Shown: in pieces, positions 37,639-49,914 of the stretch | How positions within the stretch are numbered: position 1 is the first letter of the stretch | Layout of the letters: each line of letters starts with the position of its first letter | Assembly: GCF_008370325.1 (NCBI RefSeq) | Contig: NZ_VNIP01000006.1 | Location: 806,001-870,000 of the forward strand | DNA: 64,000 bases | Source of the DNA: Martinezella tropici | GTDB taxonomy: Bacteria > Pseudomonadota > Alphaproteobacteria > Rhizobiales > Rhizobiaceae | Direction of reading: 5' to 3' | Notes under the pieces: model-generated | The model's database searches: none | What the model saw: only the letters and a program-made list of their open reading frames with translations | Told to the model about the DNA's origin: nothing | Position numbers and translations under genes: made by a program

Positions 37639-38565
37639 ATGGGTGGCAAGCATGTGGCTGTCCTTTTGGGCGGATTTTCCTCGGAGAGGCCTGTCAGCCT
37701 TTCTTCGGGGAAGGCATGCGCCGATGCCCTCGAGGCCGAAGGCTTTCAGATTTCCCGTATCGATGTGGGGCGTGATGTTGCCAGTCGTCTGGCCGAGCTG
37801 AAGCCCGACGTCGTCTTCAATGCACTACATGGTCCCTTTGGTGAGGACGGCACGATCCAGGGTATCCTCGAATATCTGCAGATTCCCTATACGCATTCCG
37901 GCGTGCTTGCCTCGGCGCTTGCGATGGACAAGTCGCGGGCCAAAACAGTTGCCGCCGCCGCCGGTATCCCGGTCGCCAGCTCGGTTGTGATGGATCGCTT
38001 TGCTATCGTCGGCGAGCATCCGATGAAGCCGCCTTACGTCGTCAAGCCGGTGCGCGAGGGTTCGAGCTTCGGCGTCGTGATCGTCAAGGAAGATCAGGCG
38101 CATCCGCCGCAGATCGTCACGTCATCCGAGTGGCGCTACGGCGACGAGGTGCTGGTCGAGCGCTATGTCCATGGGCGGGAACTGACCTGTGGCGTCATGG
38201 ATGGCAAGGTTCTCGGTGTTACCGAGGTCGTGCCGCTTGGTCACAGCTTCTATGACTATGACGCCAAGTACGCCAAAGGTGGGTCAAAACATGTCTTGCC
38301 GGCGGAAATTTCACCGAATCTTTACCAAAAGATACAAACATTATCGTTAAGGGCACATGAAGCTATCGGCTGCCGCGGTGTTAGTCGATCTGACTTCCGT
38401 TTTGACGATCGCTTTTCCGAAGAGGGTGAACTTGTCTGGTTGGAAATCAATACCCAGCCCGGCATGACTCCTACCTCCCTGGTGCCTGAAATGGCGGCGC
38501 ATGCCGGCTACTCTTTTGGTGAATTTCTCAGGTGGATGGTGGAGGACGCGTCTTGTTTGCGCTGA
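37639..38565 (+). CDS. ddlB: D-alanine-D-alanine ligase
   Basis: Ddl joins two D-alanines using ATP for the MurF step. The 308-residue ATP-grasp enzyme has [46 protein letters not shown], and [20 protein letters not shown] (metal-binding Asn/Glu). The ATG at 37639 is preferred: GGGGG lies six bases upstream and [12 protein letters not shown] is the normal N-terminus; a GTG at 37621 is possible. The end overlaps the ftsQ start. Confidence 0.95.
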   Translation: MGGKHVAVLLGGFSSERPVSLSSGKACADALEAEGFQISRIDVGRDVASRLAELKPDVVFNALHGPFGEDGTIQGILEYLQIPYTHSGVLASALAMDKSRAKTVAAAAGIPVASSVVMDRFAIVGEHPMKPPYVVKPVREGSSFGVVIVKEDQAHPPQIVTSSEWRYGDEVLVERYVHGRELTCGVMDGKVLGVTEVVPLGHSFYDYDAKYAKGGSKHVLPAEISPNLYQKIQTLSLRAHEAIGCRGVSRSDFRFDDRFSEEGELVWLEINTQPGMTPTSLVPEMAAHAGYSFGEFLRWMVEDASCLR

Positions 38566-39485
38566 CGGTCAAAAATATGAGGCGGTCCCGTCATCGCGTC
38601 CCGCTCGCCATCGACGATGTCGAGGACGCATTCGTCCTGCCGCGTCCGCTGCGCCGCGTCGTGCGCTTCCTGGTCAGCCTCGGCTCGGGTCGCATCAATA
38701 TCCCCGCACACACGGGCACTGTTTCGGTTCTCGCTCTCTTTGCGGCGACTGGCCTCTACGGCATGTCTGTCGGTGGTCACAGTCAGGCTGTTGCGGAGGC
38801 AACGACCTCTGCTGCCGGCTTCGCGATCGAGGACGTCAAGGTTTCCGGTAACGACGAGACCTCGGAAATCGAGATCCTGCAGTTGCTTGGCCTCGATGGC
38901 ACGACCTCGCTCGTTGCCCTTGATGCCGACGCGGCTCGCCTGAAGATCGCGAACTTGCCCTGGGTCGAAAATGTGGAAGTTCGTAAGGTCTATCCGAGGG
39001 CGGTCGAGGTGAAGCTGACGGAGCGCAAGGCTTATGCCATCTGGCAGCACGGCTCCGAGCTTTCGCTGATCCAGAAGGACGGCAGCGTGATCGCGCCGCT
39101 GCGAGACAACAAGTTCGCCAAGCTGCCGCTCTTCGTCGGTCGTGACGCTGAAACCGCAGCCGCGTCCGTCGAGGACGAGTTTGCCAAGTGGCCGGATGTC
39201 CGTGGCCATGTGAAGGCCTTCGTCCGCGTCGCCGGGCGTCGCTGGGATCTCTATCTCGACAATGGCGTGATCATCAAATTGCCGGAAGACAATATCGACG
39301 GCGCGCTCGCGCGCCTCACCAAGCTCGACAAGAACGAAAACCTTCTCGATCGCGATATCGCCGCCGTCGATCTCCGTCTCGATGATCGGACCGCAATAGA
39401 ACTAACCCCGGATGCCGCAGTTCGTCGTCAGGCCGCCGTCGATGCGAGAAACAAGGCTTTGAAGAAAGCAGGGCAGGATACATGA
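38553..39485 (+). CDS. ftsQ: Cell-division protein FtsQ
   Basis: FtsQ is a bitopic divisome scaffold. The 310-residue protein has a cytoplasmic N-terminus, one membrane helix ([19 protein letters not shown]), a POTRA domain ([15 protein letters not shown]... [30 protein letters not shown]) and a beta domain. The start is read as TTG at 38553 (MFALTVKN), inside the ddlB end, because GGAGGA lies six bases upstream; GTG at 38532 and ATG at 38577 are alternatives. The stop overlaps ftsA (ATGA). Confidence 0.9.
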   Translation: MFALTVKNMRRSRHRVPLAIDDVEDAFVLPRPLRRVVRFLVSLGSGRINIPAHTGTVSVLALFAATGLYGMSVGGHSQAVAEATTSAAGFAIEDVKVSGNDETSEIEILQLLGLDGTTSLVALDADAARLKIANLPWVENVEVRKVYPRAVEVKLTERKAYAIWQHGSELSLIQKDGSVIAPLRDNKFAKLPLFVGRDAETAAASVEDEFAKWPDVRGHVKAFVRVAGRRWDLYLDNGVIIKLPEDNIDGALARLTKLDKNENLLDRDIAAVDLRLDDRTAIELTPDAAVRRQAAVDARNKALKKAGQDT

Positions 39486-40813
39486 GCTTATTCGGTTCGT
39501 CCCATTTCGGCCTGCCTCGGTTGAAGCCGCTGTCTTCGAAGCGGTCGCACATCGTGTCGGTCCTCGACATCGGCTCGACGAAGGTCGTCTGCATGATCGG
39601 CCGGCTGACGCCGCGCGAGGAGAGCCAGGTTCTTCCGAACCGCACGCACAATATCGAGATCATCGGCATCGGCCACCAGCGCTCGCGCGGCATCAAGACC
39701 GGCGTCATCGCCGACCTCGACGCGCTGGAAAGCGTCGTCCGGCTCTCCGTCGATGCTGCCGAGCGCATGGCTGGACTGACCGTCGACAGCTTGATCGTCA
39801 ACGTCTCGGCCGGCCGTCTCGGCAGCGATATCTATACCGCAACCATCGATCTTGGCGGTCAGGAAGTCGAGGCCAACGACCTCAAGAAGGTTCTGGCCGC
39901 CGCCTGTCAGCAGTCGATCCGCCAGGAACGCGCTGTGCTGCATTCGCTGGCGACGGGCTACTCGCTCGATGGCGAGCGCGGCATCCGCGATCCGCTGGCA
40001 ATGTTCGGCGACGCGCTCGGCGTCGACATGCATGTGGTGACCGCGGAGCGCGCAGCGCTGCGCAATCTGGAGCTTTGCATCAACCGCGCCCATCTTTCGG
40101 TCGAGGGCATGGTGGCGACGCCTTATGCCAGCGGTCTTGCAGCTCTCGTCGATGACGAAGTCGAGCTTGGCTGCGCCGCGATCGACATGGGCGGCGGCAC
40201 GACGACGATCTCGGTCTTTGCCGAAGGCAAGCTGGTGCATACCGATGCCGTCAGCCTTGGCGGCCATCACGTCACAACGGACCTTGCCCGTGGCCTTTCC
40301 ACTCGCATCGAGGATGCGGAGCGGCTGAAAGTGGTCCATGCCTCGGCGCTCGCGAATTCTTCGGAAGAGCGTGAACTGATTTCCATCCCGCCGATCGGCG
40401 AAGACGAGCGTGACCAGCCGACGCAGGTGCCGAAGGCGCTTGTGTCGCGCATCGTCAAGGCTCGCATCGAGGAAACCCTCGAACTCATTCGCGATCGTAT
40501 CCAGCGTTCGGGCTTCAGCCCGATCGTCGGCAAGCGCGTCGTCCTGACGGGAGGCGCCAGCCAGCTGACCGGCCTGCCCGACGTGGCGCGCCGCGTTCTT
40601 GCCCGCAATGTCCGCATCGGCCGCCCGATGGGCGTATCCGGCCTGCCGACGGCGGCCAAGGGGCCGGCTTTTTCGACGGCGGTCGGTCTGATGATCTATC
40701 CGCAGGTCGCAGACATGGAGACACATGCGCCGAGTAGCGGTCTGCTCTCGTCGTTTGGGGGTAACAACAGCCGGATCGGCCGTGTCGGCCAATGGCTGAA
40801 GGAGAGTTTTTGA
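39482..40813 (+). CDS. ftsA: Cell-division protein FtsA
   Basis: FtsA is an actin-like ATPase that tethers FtsZ to the membrane. The 443-residue protein has VLDIGSTKVVCMIGR (phosphate 1), AIDMGGGTTTISVF (phosphate 2) and VVLTGGASQLTGLPDVA (adenosine), and an amphipathic C-terminal tail (RIGRVGQWLKESF), the membrane-targeting helix. The start overlaps the ftsQ stop. A strong hairpin follows the stop. Confidence 0.95.
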   Translation: MSLFGSSHFGLPRLKPLSSKRSHIVSVLDIGSTKVVCMIGRLTPREESQVLPNRTHNIEIIGIGHQRSRGIKTGVIADLDALESVVRLSVDAAERMAGLTVDSLIVNVSAGRLGSDIYTATIDLGGQEVEANDLKKVLAAACQQSIRQERAVLHSLATGYSLDGERGIRDPLAMFGDALGVDMHVVTAERAALRNLELCINRAHLSVEGMVATPYASGLAALVDDEVELGCAAIDMGGGTTTISVFAEGKLVHTDAVSLGGHHVTTDLARGLSTRIEDAERLKVVHASALANSSEERELISIPPIGEDERDQPTQVPKALVSRIVKARIEETLELIRDRIQRSGFSPIVGKRVVLTGGASQLTGLPDVARRVLARNVRIGRPMGVSGLPTAAKGPAFSTAVGLMIYPQVADMETHAPSSGLLSSFGGNNSRIGRVGQWLKESF

Positions 40814-40814
40814 G

Positions 40815-40853
40815 TGCCTGATCCGGAGAGGTTCTCCGGGTAAGCGTCAGGCA
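40815..40853 (+). other. Stable RNA hairpin between ftsA and ftsZ
   Basis: TGCCTGA (40815-40821) pairs with TCAGGCA (40847-40853), enclosing a perfect CCGGAGA/TCTCCGG stem (40823-40829, 40833-40839) with a GGT loop. No T-tract follows, so it is not a classical terminator. It starts two bases after the ftsA stop and lies about 60 bases before ftsZ. It could be a processing, stability or attenuation element. Confidence 0.6.
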
Positions 40854-40914
40854 AGTGAAATCGAGTGAATTGGCCGGCGTGGCGATGCGGCCATAAAGAG
40901 AAGGAACGGGTACA

Positions 40915-42660
40915 ATGACTATCAAGCTGCATAAGCCAGATATCACCGAGCTTAAGCCGCGAATCACCGTATTCGGTGTTGGTGGCGGTGGCGGCAATGC
41001 CGTCAACAACATGATCACGGCAGGCTTGCAGGGCGTCGATTTCGTCGTCGCCAACACCGACGCGCAGGCGTTGACCATGACGAAGGCAGAGCGGATCATC
41101 CAGCTCGGCGTCAACGTCACGGAAGGTCTCGGCGCCGGTTCGCAGCCGGAAGTCGGCCGCGCAGCCGCCGAGGAATGCATCGATGAAATCATCGATCATC
41201 TCAACGGCACGCATATGTGCTTCGTCACCGCCGGCATGGGTGGCGGCACGGGTACGGGTGCAGCACCTGTTGTCGCGCAGGCGGCTCGCAACAAGGGCAT
41301 CCTGACGGTCGGCGTCGTCACCAAGCCGTTCCACTTCGAAGGCGGCCGCCGCATGCGTCTCGCCGAGATGGGCATCCAGGAACTGCAGAAGTCGGTCGAC
41401 ACGCTGATCGTCATTCCGAACCAGAACCTCTTCCGTATCGCCAACGACAAGACGACTTTCGCCGATGCGTTCTCGATGGCCGACCAGGTTCTCTATTCGG
41501 GTGTTGCCTGCATCACCGATCTGATGGTGAAGGAAGGTCTCATCAACCTCGACTTCGCCGATGTTCGTTCGGTCATGCGCGAAATGGGCCGCGCCATGAT
41601 GGGTACCGGCGAGGCTTCCGGCCAGGGCCGCGCAATGCAGGCCGCTGAGGCCGCCATTGCCAACCCGCTGCTCGACGAAACCTCGATGAAGGGCGCCCAG
41701 GGCCTGCTGATCTCGATCACCGGCGGCCGTGACCTGACCCTGTTCGAAGTCGACGAAGCTGCGACCCGCATCCGCGAAGAAGTCGATCCCGACGCCAACA
41801 TCATTCTCGGCGCCACCTTCGACGAATCGCTTGAGGGCATCATCCGCGTTTCCGTCGTCGCAACGGGTATCGACCGCGCGATGAACGAAGCAGCCGACAG
41901 AGGCATGGAATTCCGCCCGGCAGCGAAGCCGGCTATGCGTCCTTCCGCGGCCGCCGCTCCGGCAGCGGCCGCAGCTCAGCCTGCCCACGTCGCGCAGGCC
42001 CAGACCGCACAGGCTGCCGCTCCGGCTGCTCGCACTGTCGATCCGGTTGCCCAGACCATTCGTGCAGCAGAGGCCGATCTCGAGCGCGAACTGGAATTCC
42101 AGATGGGTCGTCAGGCCCATGTCCAGCAGCAGCCGGTGATGCCGCAGGCCGCAGCGCCGGAAGATAACTTCCGTCCGCAGAGCCGCATCTTCGCAGCAGC
42201 CCCGGAAGCCCAGCCGGTCCGTCAGGCTCCGGTTCAGCCTCAGCCTCAGCCTCAGCAGCAGGCACCGGTCATGCATCAGCAGCCGGTCATCCGCCAGGCT
42301 CCCGAGCAGGTCCGCATGCCGAAGGTCGAGGATTTCCCGCCGGTCGTTAAGGCTGAGATGGAACACCGCGCCCAGCCGGCCGCCGCTCAGGCTTCCGAAG
42401 AGCGGGGTCCGATGGGTCTGCTGAAGCGAATCACCAATTCGCTCGGCCGCCGCGAAGAAGACCCGGCTTTCGACGATATGATGGCTCCGGCGCACAACGC
42501 GGCTCCGCAGCGCCGCGCACCGTCGCCGGAAGCTAGCCTCTACGCTCCGCGTCGCGGCACGCTCGACGATCAGGGTCGTCAGGTTCCGCAGGCGCGCATG
42601 ACGAACCATGAGGACGATCAGCTCGAGATTCCGGCGTTCCTGCGCCGGCAGTCGAACTGA
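40915..42660 (+). CDS. ftsZ: Cell-division GTPase FtsZ, long-linker form
   Basis: FtsZ is the tubulin-like GTPase of the division ring. The 581-residue protein has a GTPase core (about 14-318) with [13 protein letters not shown], the tubulin signature GGGTGTG (about 109-115), [11 protein letters not shown] and a T7-loop. A Pro/Gln/Ala-rich disordered linker of about 240 residues follows (with PQPQPQPQ repeats), then the conserved C-terminal peptide [10 protein letters not shown] that binds FtsA. Rhizobial FtsZ is known to be this long. AAGGAACGGG precedes the ATG; an independent promoter in the ftsA gap is possible. Confidence 0.96.
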   Translation: MTIKLHKPDITELKPRITVFGVGGGGGNAVNNMITAGLQGVDFVVANTDAQALTMTKAERIIQLGVNVTEGLGAGSQPEVGRAAAEECIDEIIDHLNGTHMCFVTAGMGGGTGTGAAPVVAQAARNKGILTVGVVTKPFHFEGGRRMRLAEMGIQELQKSVDTLIVIPNQNLFRIANDKTTFADAFSMADQVLYSGVACITDLMVKEGLINLDFADVRSVMREMGRAMMGTGEASGQGRAMQAAEAAIANPLLDETSMKGAQGLLISITGGRDLTLFEVDEAATRIREEVDPDANIILGATFDESLEGIIRVSVVATGIDRAMNEAADRGMEFRPAAKPAMRPSAAAAPAAAAAQPAHVAQAQTAQAAAPAARTVDPVAQTIRAAEADLERELEFQMGRQAHVQQQPVMPQAAAPEDNFRPQSRIFAAAPEAQPVRQAPVQPQPQPQQQAPVMHQQPVIRQAPEQVRMPKVEDFPPVVKAEMEHRAQPAAAQASEERGPMGLLKRITNSLGRREEDPAFDDMMAPAHNAAPQRRAPSPEASLYAPRRGTLDDQGRQVPQARMTNHEDDQLEIPAFLRRQSN

Positions 42661-42705
42661 CCTGATGCTGGACGGCCTTTTAATAGGTTGCTAACCATCT
42701 TGATG

Positions 42706-42740
42706 AAATCCGGGGCCGAAAGACCCCGGATTTCCTTATT
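42706..42740 (+). terminator. Rho-independent terminator after ftsZ
   Basis: AAATCCGGGG (42706-42715) and CCCCGGATTT (42724-42733) form a perfect 10-bp stem, followed by CCTTATTTT. Confidence 0.9.
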
Positions 42741-42990
42741 TTAGACCTGTTGCCATATTTGAAATTATCCAACAAATTCAATTGGCTGCTTTCGTAACAA
42801 AACGAAAGAAACAGTGATTTGGAATGCGATGCCTCGGCGCGTATGTAGATACCAAGCAAGCCTGCGGACTCACATTCAATGACGAATGTATGTGGTGCGC
42901 GCGGCATAGTTAACAGACTGAACCGGCGATAAGGGTAAGCGTCCGAAGATGACCGCCCGGCCTGGATCAGACAGACGAAGGCAGAACTAT
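42741..42990 (+). other. Intergenic region before lpxC
   Basis: This 250-base AT-richer stretch holds a small CTTTCGT/ACGAAAG hairpin (42789-42808). It should contain the lpxC promoter, but no convincing -35/-10 pair was identified. No ORF with a ribosome site was accepted. Confidence 0.3.
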
Positions 42991-43947
42991 ATGGCAATCG
43001 GATTGCTTGGTTTTCAGACCACCATTGCAAACCCTGTGACACTTTCTGGTATCGGCGTTCATTCAGGCGCCAATGTGTCGATCACTTTCTATCCGGCCGA
43101 AGCCGGCACCGGTGTCGTTTTCCAGCGCCTGCACGACAATGGCGATGTGACCGAACTGCGCGCCGTTTCCTCGCAAGTCGGCAATACGGATCTCTGCACC
43201 GTTCTCGGTTTTTCTCCGGCGCGTTCCGTCGCCACGGTCGAGCATGTGATGGCCGCGATCTATGCGGTCGGTCTTGATAACGTCGTCGTCGAAGTGACCG
43301 GTGCTGAAATGCCGATCATGGATGGCAGCTCCTATCCCTTCATCGAGGCGATCGAGCAGACCGGCATCGTGTCGCTCGGCGTCAAGCGCCGCTACATCCG
43401 CGTCACCAAGCCGGTCCGCATCGAAGCCGGCGGTTCCTGGTGCGAATTCCGTCCGTATGACGGCACGCGCTTCGAAGTCGAGATCGATTTCGAATGCCCG
43501 CTGATCGGCCGGCAGAAGTGGGAAGGCGACCTGACCGCCGAAACCTTCAAGACCGAATTGTCGCGCGCCCGTACTTTCGGCTTCATGCGCGATGTCGAAC
43601 GCCTCTGGGCGTCGGGTCATGCGCTGGGTTCGTCGCTGGAAAATTCCGTCGTCATCTCCGACGACAACACCGTTATCAATGTCGAAGGCCTGCGTTACGC
43701 CAAGGACGAATTCGTTCGTCACAAGACGCTGGACGCCGTCGGCGATCTGGCGCTGGCCGGCGCGCAATTCATCGGCTGCTACCGCTCTTACCGCGGCGGC
43801 CACCGCATGAACGCGAATGCCCTGAAGGCATTGCTCAGCGATGCCAGCGTCTATGACGTCGTCGAAACCTCGGCTCCGCGCCAGCGCGCTCACAGCCGCG
43901 AATTCGTGCCGGTCAATGCGCCTGAGTTTGCTCCCTGGTCGGCGTAA
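42991..43947 (+). CDS. lpxC: UDP-3-O-acyl-GlcNAc deacetylase LpxC
   Basis: LpxC is the zinc deacetylase that commits precursors to lipid A. The 318-residue protein begins GFQTTIANPVTLSGIGVHSG; zinc ligands are His85 (VEHVMAA), His244 and Asp248 (HKTLDAVGD), with Glu84 as general base. The ATG at 42991 matches the family N-terminus and has AAGG upstream; an ATG at 42949 would add 14 residues. It has its own terminator, so it appears monocistronic. Confidence 0.95.
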   Translation: MAIGLLGFQTTIANPVTLSGIGVHSGANVSITFYPAEAGTGVVFQRLHDNGDVTELRAVSSQVGNTDLCTVLGFSPARSVATVEHVMAAIYAVGLDNVVVEVTGAEMPIMDGSSYPFIEAIEQTGIVSLGVKRRYIRVTKPVRIEAGGSWCEFRPYDGTRFEVEIDFECPLIGRQKWEGDLTAETFKTELSRARTFGFMRDVERLWASGHALGSSLENSVVISDDNTVINVEGLRYAKDEFVRHKTLDAVGDLALAGAQFIGCYRSYRGGHRMNANALKALLSDASVYDVVETSAPRQRAHSREFVPVNAPEFAPWSA

Positions 43948-43969
43948 CGCCGCGGAATTTGGATGAGAA

Positions 43970-44003
43970 AGCTGCCGCTCCGATGAGGGGCGGCTCTTTT
44001 TTT
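43970..44003 (+). terminator. Rho-independent terminator after lpxC
   Basis: AGCTGCCGCTC and GAGGGGCGGCT form an 11-position stem with one G-G mismatch and a CGAT loop, followed by CTTTTTTT. Confidence 0.88.
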
Positions 44004-44233
44004 GACAGGTGAGTCGCGCGGTTTGCCGTCAGTCTTTGCAAGACGGAACGCGTATGTGGGCCGATATGAGAATTCCCTGTTAAAACAGGCATTAAAGACT
44101 GCGGATATGCGGCCTTTGCCACAAAAATGCGTTAATGCATCATCAATGCGTTGCCCTGATGGTGTTTTTACGGCTAGAAACGCCAGCGAGAGAACGCCGT
44201 CTCCGCAACGACGGCTAGTGGGACAGTTATCCG

Positions 44234-45103
44234 ATGGGTTTTGCAAGGTCTGAACGCATGAATATCACAGCACGGGCTTTGCTCGTATCGTTCCTTCTGG
44301 CCGGTACCGGTGCGGTGGTGACGGGTTGTAATACCAAAAAGGATATCGACATCACCAAGCTCGGTGTCGAGACCGATCCTCCGGAAATGCTCTACAATCA
44401 GGGTCTGGCCAACATCAAGGCCGGCAACATGACGGAAGCCGGCAAGAAGTTCGACGCCATCAACCAGCAGCAGCCTTTCTCCGAATGGGCGCGCAAGGCG
44501 CTTGTCATGAGCACCTTCGTCAAGTACCGCACAGGTCGTTACGACGATGCGGTGCAGACAGGTAACAGCTACCTCAAGCAATATCCCGGCTCGGAAGATG
44601 CCGACTATGTCCAGTATCTGGTCGGCGCGTCCTTTGCCAAGCAGATCGTCGACGTGACGCAGGACCAGCGTGCGGCACAACAGACGATCGAGGCGATGAC
44701 CAAGCTCGTCAACACCTATCCGAAGTCGCAATATGTCAGCGATGCGCAGGAAAAAATCCGCTTCGCCAAGGATCAGCTCGCCGGCAAGGAAATGCAGATC
44801 GGCCGCTACTATCTGGAGCGCAAGGATTACCTCGCGGCAATCTCGCGCTTCCGCATTGTCGTGGAGCAATATCCGACCACCAACCAGATCGAAGAAGCAC
44901 TGGCGCGGTTGGTCGAGGCTTACTACGCGATGGGTATCGTCCAGGAAGCACAGACGGCAGCCGCCGTTCTCGGCCACAACTATCCGGACAGCCGCTGGTA
45001 TAAGGATTCCTATCAGCTGCTGCAGAAGGGTGGCGTGGAGCCGAGCGAAAATTCGGGCTCGTGGATTTCCAGAGCGGGCAAGAAACTTCTTCTTGGGACG
45101 TGA
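44234..45103 (+). CDS. bamD: Outer-membrane assembly lipoprotein BamD
   Basis: BamD is a lipoprotein of the BAM complex that inserts beta-barrels. The 289-residue protein has a signal peptide with lipobox VVTGC and TPR-like repeats (MLYNQGLANIKAGNMTEAGKKFDAI, ALARLVEAYYAMGIVQEAQTAAAVL), typical of the ComL/YfiO family. The ATG at 44234 is given; an ATG at 44258 (MNITARALL) is a good alternative with AAGG upstream and a shorter signal peptide. RecN follows 13 bases downstream. Confidence 0.9.
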   Translation: MGFARSERMNITARALLVSFLLAGTGAVVTGCNTKKDIDITKLGVETDPPEMLYNQGLANIKAGNMTEAGKKFDAINQQQPFSEWARKALVMSTFVKYRTGRYDDAVQTGNSYLKQYPGSEDADYVQYLVGASFAKQIVDVTQDQRAAQQTIEAMTKLVNTYPKSQYVSDAQEKIRFAKDQLAGKEMQIGRYYLERKDYLAAISRFRIVVEQYPTTNQIEEALARLVEAYYAMGIVQEAQTAAAVLGHNYPDSRWYKDSYQLLQKGGVEPSENSGSWISRAGKKLLLGT

Positions 45104-45115
45104 GATTGAGCGCAG

Positions 45116-46789
45116 ATGCTGATCCAGCTTTCGATCCGCGATATCGTTCTGATCGAGCGGCTGGATCTTGTCTTCGAATCCGGGCTCTCGGTGCTGACCG
45201 GCGAGACGGGCGCGGGCAAATCCATCCTGCTTGACAGTCTGTCGCTGGCGCTTGGCGGGCGTGGCGATGGCGGCCTCGTGCGCCATGGAGAGGACCGCGG
45301 CCAGGTGACCGCGGTTTTCGATGTCGGTACACAGCATCCGGCCCGCAAGCTCCTGCGCGAAAACGGCATCGACGATGACGGCGACCTGATCTTCCGTCGC
45401 GTCCAGTCCGCCGACGGCCGCACCAAGGCCTTTGTCAACGATCAGGCGCTCAGCGTCCAGCTCATGCGCCAGATCGGGCAGCTTCTCGTTGAAATCCATG
45501 GCCAGCATGACGATCGCGCGCTTGTCGATACGGACGCGCATCGCACATTGCTGGATGCCTTCGCCGGCCTTGCGGAAGAGGCGCAGGAGGTCGGCAGGCT
45601 TCACAGGGTCTGGCGCGATACCGACCGCACCTTGAAGAAGCACAGGGAGCAGGTGGAGAAGGCCGCCCGCGAGGCGGACTACCTTCGCGCCTCCGTCGAA
45701 GAACTGGAAAAGCTCTCGCCGCAGGATGGCGAGGAGGATGAGCTGGCTGAAACGCGCTCGCGGATGATGAAGGCCGAGCGTATCGCCGGCGATATTGCGG
45801 AGGCTTCGGAATTTCTCAACGGCAATGCCTCGCCCGTTCCGCATATTGCGTCGTTGGTGCGCCGGCTGGAGCGCAAGAGCCATGAAGCGCCGGGGCTGCT
45901 GGAAGATACGGTGGCGCTGCTCGATGCCGCTCTCGACCAGCTTTCCAACGCCCAGATGGAAGTAGAGGCGGCGCTGCGCAAGACGGAATATGATCCGCGC
46001 GAACTGGAGCGGGTCGAGGAGCGCCTGTTTGGGCTGCGGGCCGCCTCGCGCAAATATTCGGTGCCGGTCACAGAACTGCCGGCATTGGCCGAGCGCATGG
46101 TTTCGGATCTTGCCGATCTCGATGCAGGTGAGGAGCGGCTGGCGCGGCTTGCCGCGGAGCTTGCCGCTGCCAAGGCAGAGTATGATGCGGCAGCACGCGG
46201 CCTCTCGGAAAAGCGGCGCCATGCTGGCGAGGCCTTGGCTGAGGCCGTCATGGCGGAATTGCCGGCGCTGAAGCTCGAGCGGGCACGCTTCATGGTGGAG
46301 ATCACCAGCGATCCCGAAGCCGGCACGGCTGATGGCATTGACGTCGTCGAATTCCATGTGCAGACCAATCCCGGCACACGCCCCGGGCCGATCACCAAGG
46401 TCGCGTCCGGCGGCGAATTATCGCGGTTCCTACTGGCGCTCAAGGTAGCGCTCGCCGATCGCGGTTCGGCGCCGACCCTGGTGTTCGACGAAATCGACAC
46501 CGGCGTCGGCGGTGCCGTCGCGGATGCGATTGGTCAGCGGCTGAAGCGCCTCTCCGACCGCGTGCAGGTGCTGTCCGTCACCCACGCACCGCAGGTCGCC
46601 GCACGCGCCGCGACGCATCTCCTGATCTCCAAGGGACCGGTTGCGGACGGTTCTGAAAAGATTTCCACGCGCGTCGCCACCATGGAGCCGAAGGACCGCA
46701 CCGAGGAAATCGCCCGCATGCTCGCAGGAGCTTCGGTGACGGAAGAGGCGAGGGCGGCCGCCAAACGCTTGCTCGCAGGCAACGGCTGA
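45116..46789 (+). CDS. recN: DNA repair protein RecN
   Basis: RecN is an SMC-like ATPase in double-strand-break repair. The 557-residue protein has Walker A GETGAGKS (29-36), a long coiled coil in the middle (about 160-380, acidic and Arg-rich), the ABC signature VASGGELSRFLLALK and Walker B LVFDEIDTGVGG. It probably shares a transcript with bamD. No LexA box is visible directly upstream, in contrast to species where recN is SOS-induced. Confidence 0.94.
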   Translation: MLIQLSIRDIVLIERLDLVFESGLSVLTGETGAGKSILLDSLSLALGGRGDGGLVRHGEDRGQVTAVFDVGTQHPARKLLRENGIDDDGDLIFRRVQSADGRTKAFVNDQALSVQLMRQIGQLLVEIHGQHDDRALVDTDAHRTLLDAFAGLAEEAQEVGRLHRVWRDTDRTLKKHREQVEKAAREADYLRASVEELEKLSPQDGEEDELAETRSRMMKAERIAGDIAEASEFLNGNASPVPHIASLVRRLERKSHEAPGLLEDTVALLDAALDQLSNAQMEVEAALRKTEYDPRELERVEERLFGLRAASRKYSVPVTELPALAERMVSDLADLDAGEERLARLAAELAAAKAEYDAAARGLSEKRRHAGEALAEAVMAELPALKLERARFMVEITSDPEAGTADGIDVVEFHVQTNPGTRPGPITKVASGGELSRFLLALKVALADRGSAPTLVFDEIDTGVGGAVADAIGQRLKRLSDRVQVLSVTHAPQVAARAATHLLISKGPVADGSEKISTRVATMEPKDRTEEIARMLAGASVTEEARAAAKRLLAGNG

Positions 46790-46880
46790 TCGCCCACCCC
46801 TTTGATCGTCTGATTTTTCTCTTTCTTTTACCCGGTTCGAACGGAAAAACCGCTTCGCACTTTTCCTCCAAGTGCTCTAG

Positions 46881-49064
<2,184 letters not shown>

Positions 49065-49070
49065 TGGAAG

Positions 49071-49093
49071 GCGGCGGAATTGCGATCCGCCGC
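49071..49093. terminator. Hairpin between ligA and the GNAT gene
   Basis: GCGGCGGA (49071-49078) and TCCGCCGC (49086-49093) form a perfect 8-bp stem. No clear T-tract follows on either strand. It lies between convergent genes. Confidence 0.45.
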
Positions 49094-49103
49094 GCTTGAA
49101 TGC

Positions 49104-49640
49104 TTAGAATTTCAGGCGTGCCATCGTGAATGCATCGACATATTCGCCGTTGCGGAATGCGAAGGCGCGCAGCCGGCCCTCGGTTTCAAACCCGAATTTC
49201 TCGTAGAGCCGGATCGCCGGCGCATTGTCGACATAGACGGTCAGTTCCAGACGCTTGATCGCAAGCCAGTTGTCCGCCGCGTCGACGAGGGCGCCCAGCA
49301 GTGCCGATCCGATGCCGCAGCCCGCAAAATCGTCATGCACACCCATACCGATATTGCCGGTGTGAATCCGCCGGCCAGCAAGGCGTTGCATGCCGGCATT
49401 GCCGACGACCTGTCCGCTTACCTCCGCGACAAGGCGGACTGAGTTCGGGGCGGGCTTTTCCAGCCATTCCCGTGTTTCCTCAAGGCTTTGAAAGGGCAGG
49501 CGCAAAGTGCCGGCGCGGAAACCGGGGAGATTGGCGATCGCCGCTATCGCTTCGGCGTCCGATGGCCGCGTTGCGCGAATCTCGATCGGACCGATTTTGC
49601 CTGGTCGTCGCTTGCTTGGGTCGTCTTGGTCGGAATTCAT
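49104..49640 (-). CDS. GNAT-family N-acetyltransferase
   Basis: The 178-residue protein has the acetyl-CoA pyrophosphate-binding loop near FAGCGIGSALLGAL (Q/RxxGxG/A-like) and the downstream LELTVYVDNAPAIRLYEKFGFETEG, typical of the GNAT fold. The acceptor is unknown; relatives act on amines, antibiotics or protein N-termini. The ATG at 49640 has AAGGAGAG upstream. Its leader contains a 10-bp hairpin. Confidence 0.88.
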   Translation of the reverse strand: MNSDQDDPSKRRPGKIGPIEIRATRPSDAEAIAAIANLPGFRAGTLRLPFQSLEETREWLEKPAPNSVRLVAEVSGQVVGNAGMQRLAGRRIHTGNIGMGVHDDFAGCGIGSALLGALVDAADNWLAIKRLELTVYVDNAPAIRLYEKFGFETEGRLRAFAFRNGEYVDAFTMARLKF

Positions 49641-49681
49641 GGGCTCTCCTTTGATGTCGGGGGGAGGAGAGCAAGGAGACT

Positions 49682-49709
49682 TCAACCCTGCTCGCCTCGG
49701 CAGGGTTGA
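49682..49709 (-). other. Perfect hairpin in the 5' leader of the GNAT gene
   Basis: TCAACCCTGC (49682-49691) and GCAGGGTTGA (49700-49709) form a 10-bp stem with an 8-base loop, about 42 bases upstream of the start codon. No T-tract follows. It may be an attenuator, an operator or a degenerate repeat. Confidence 0.45.
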
Positions 49710-49914
49710 GATGGATCGCGGTCAGCTCAGCGCAACACAGCTTCCACTCGCCCTGCAAAGGGAGAGATGGTGAGATGCATCGTGATGGTGCGGTTTGCGA
49801 TCATGGGTGGATGATCCGTCGCGCTGCGAAGGTTGTCAATCGCTCGTTGCAGAAATCCGTTGACCAAGCTGCCAGGCATCAAGGCTGAATGAGATTGTGC
49901 ATTCCATATATTGC

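Noticed and set aside
42680..43042. 120-codon minus-strand frame upstream of lpxC
   Set aside because: It covers the ftsZ terminator and lpxC start and has no recognisable product.
44174..46357. 727-codon minus-strand frame opposite bamD and recN
   Set aside because: It is long only because GC-rich sequence has few stops; it lies over two well-supported genes.
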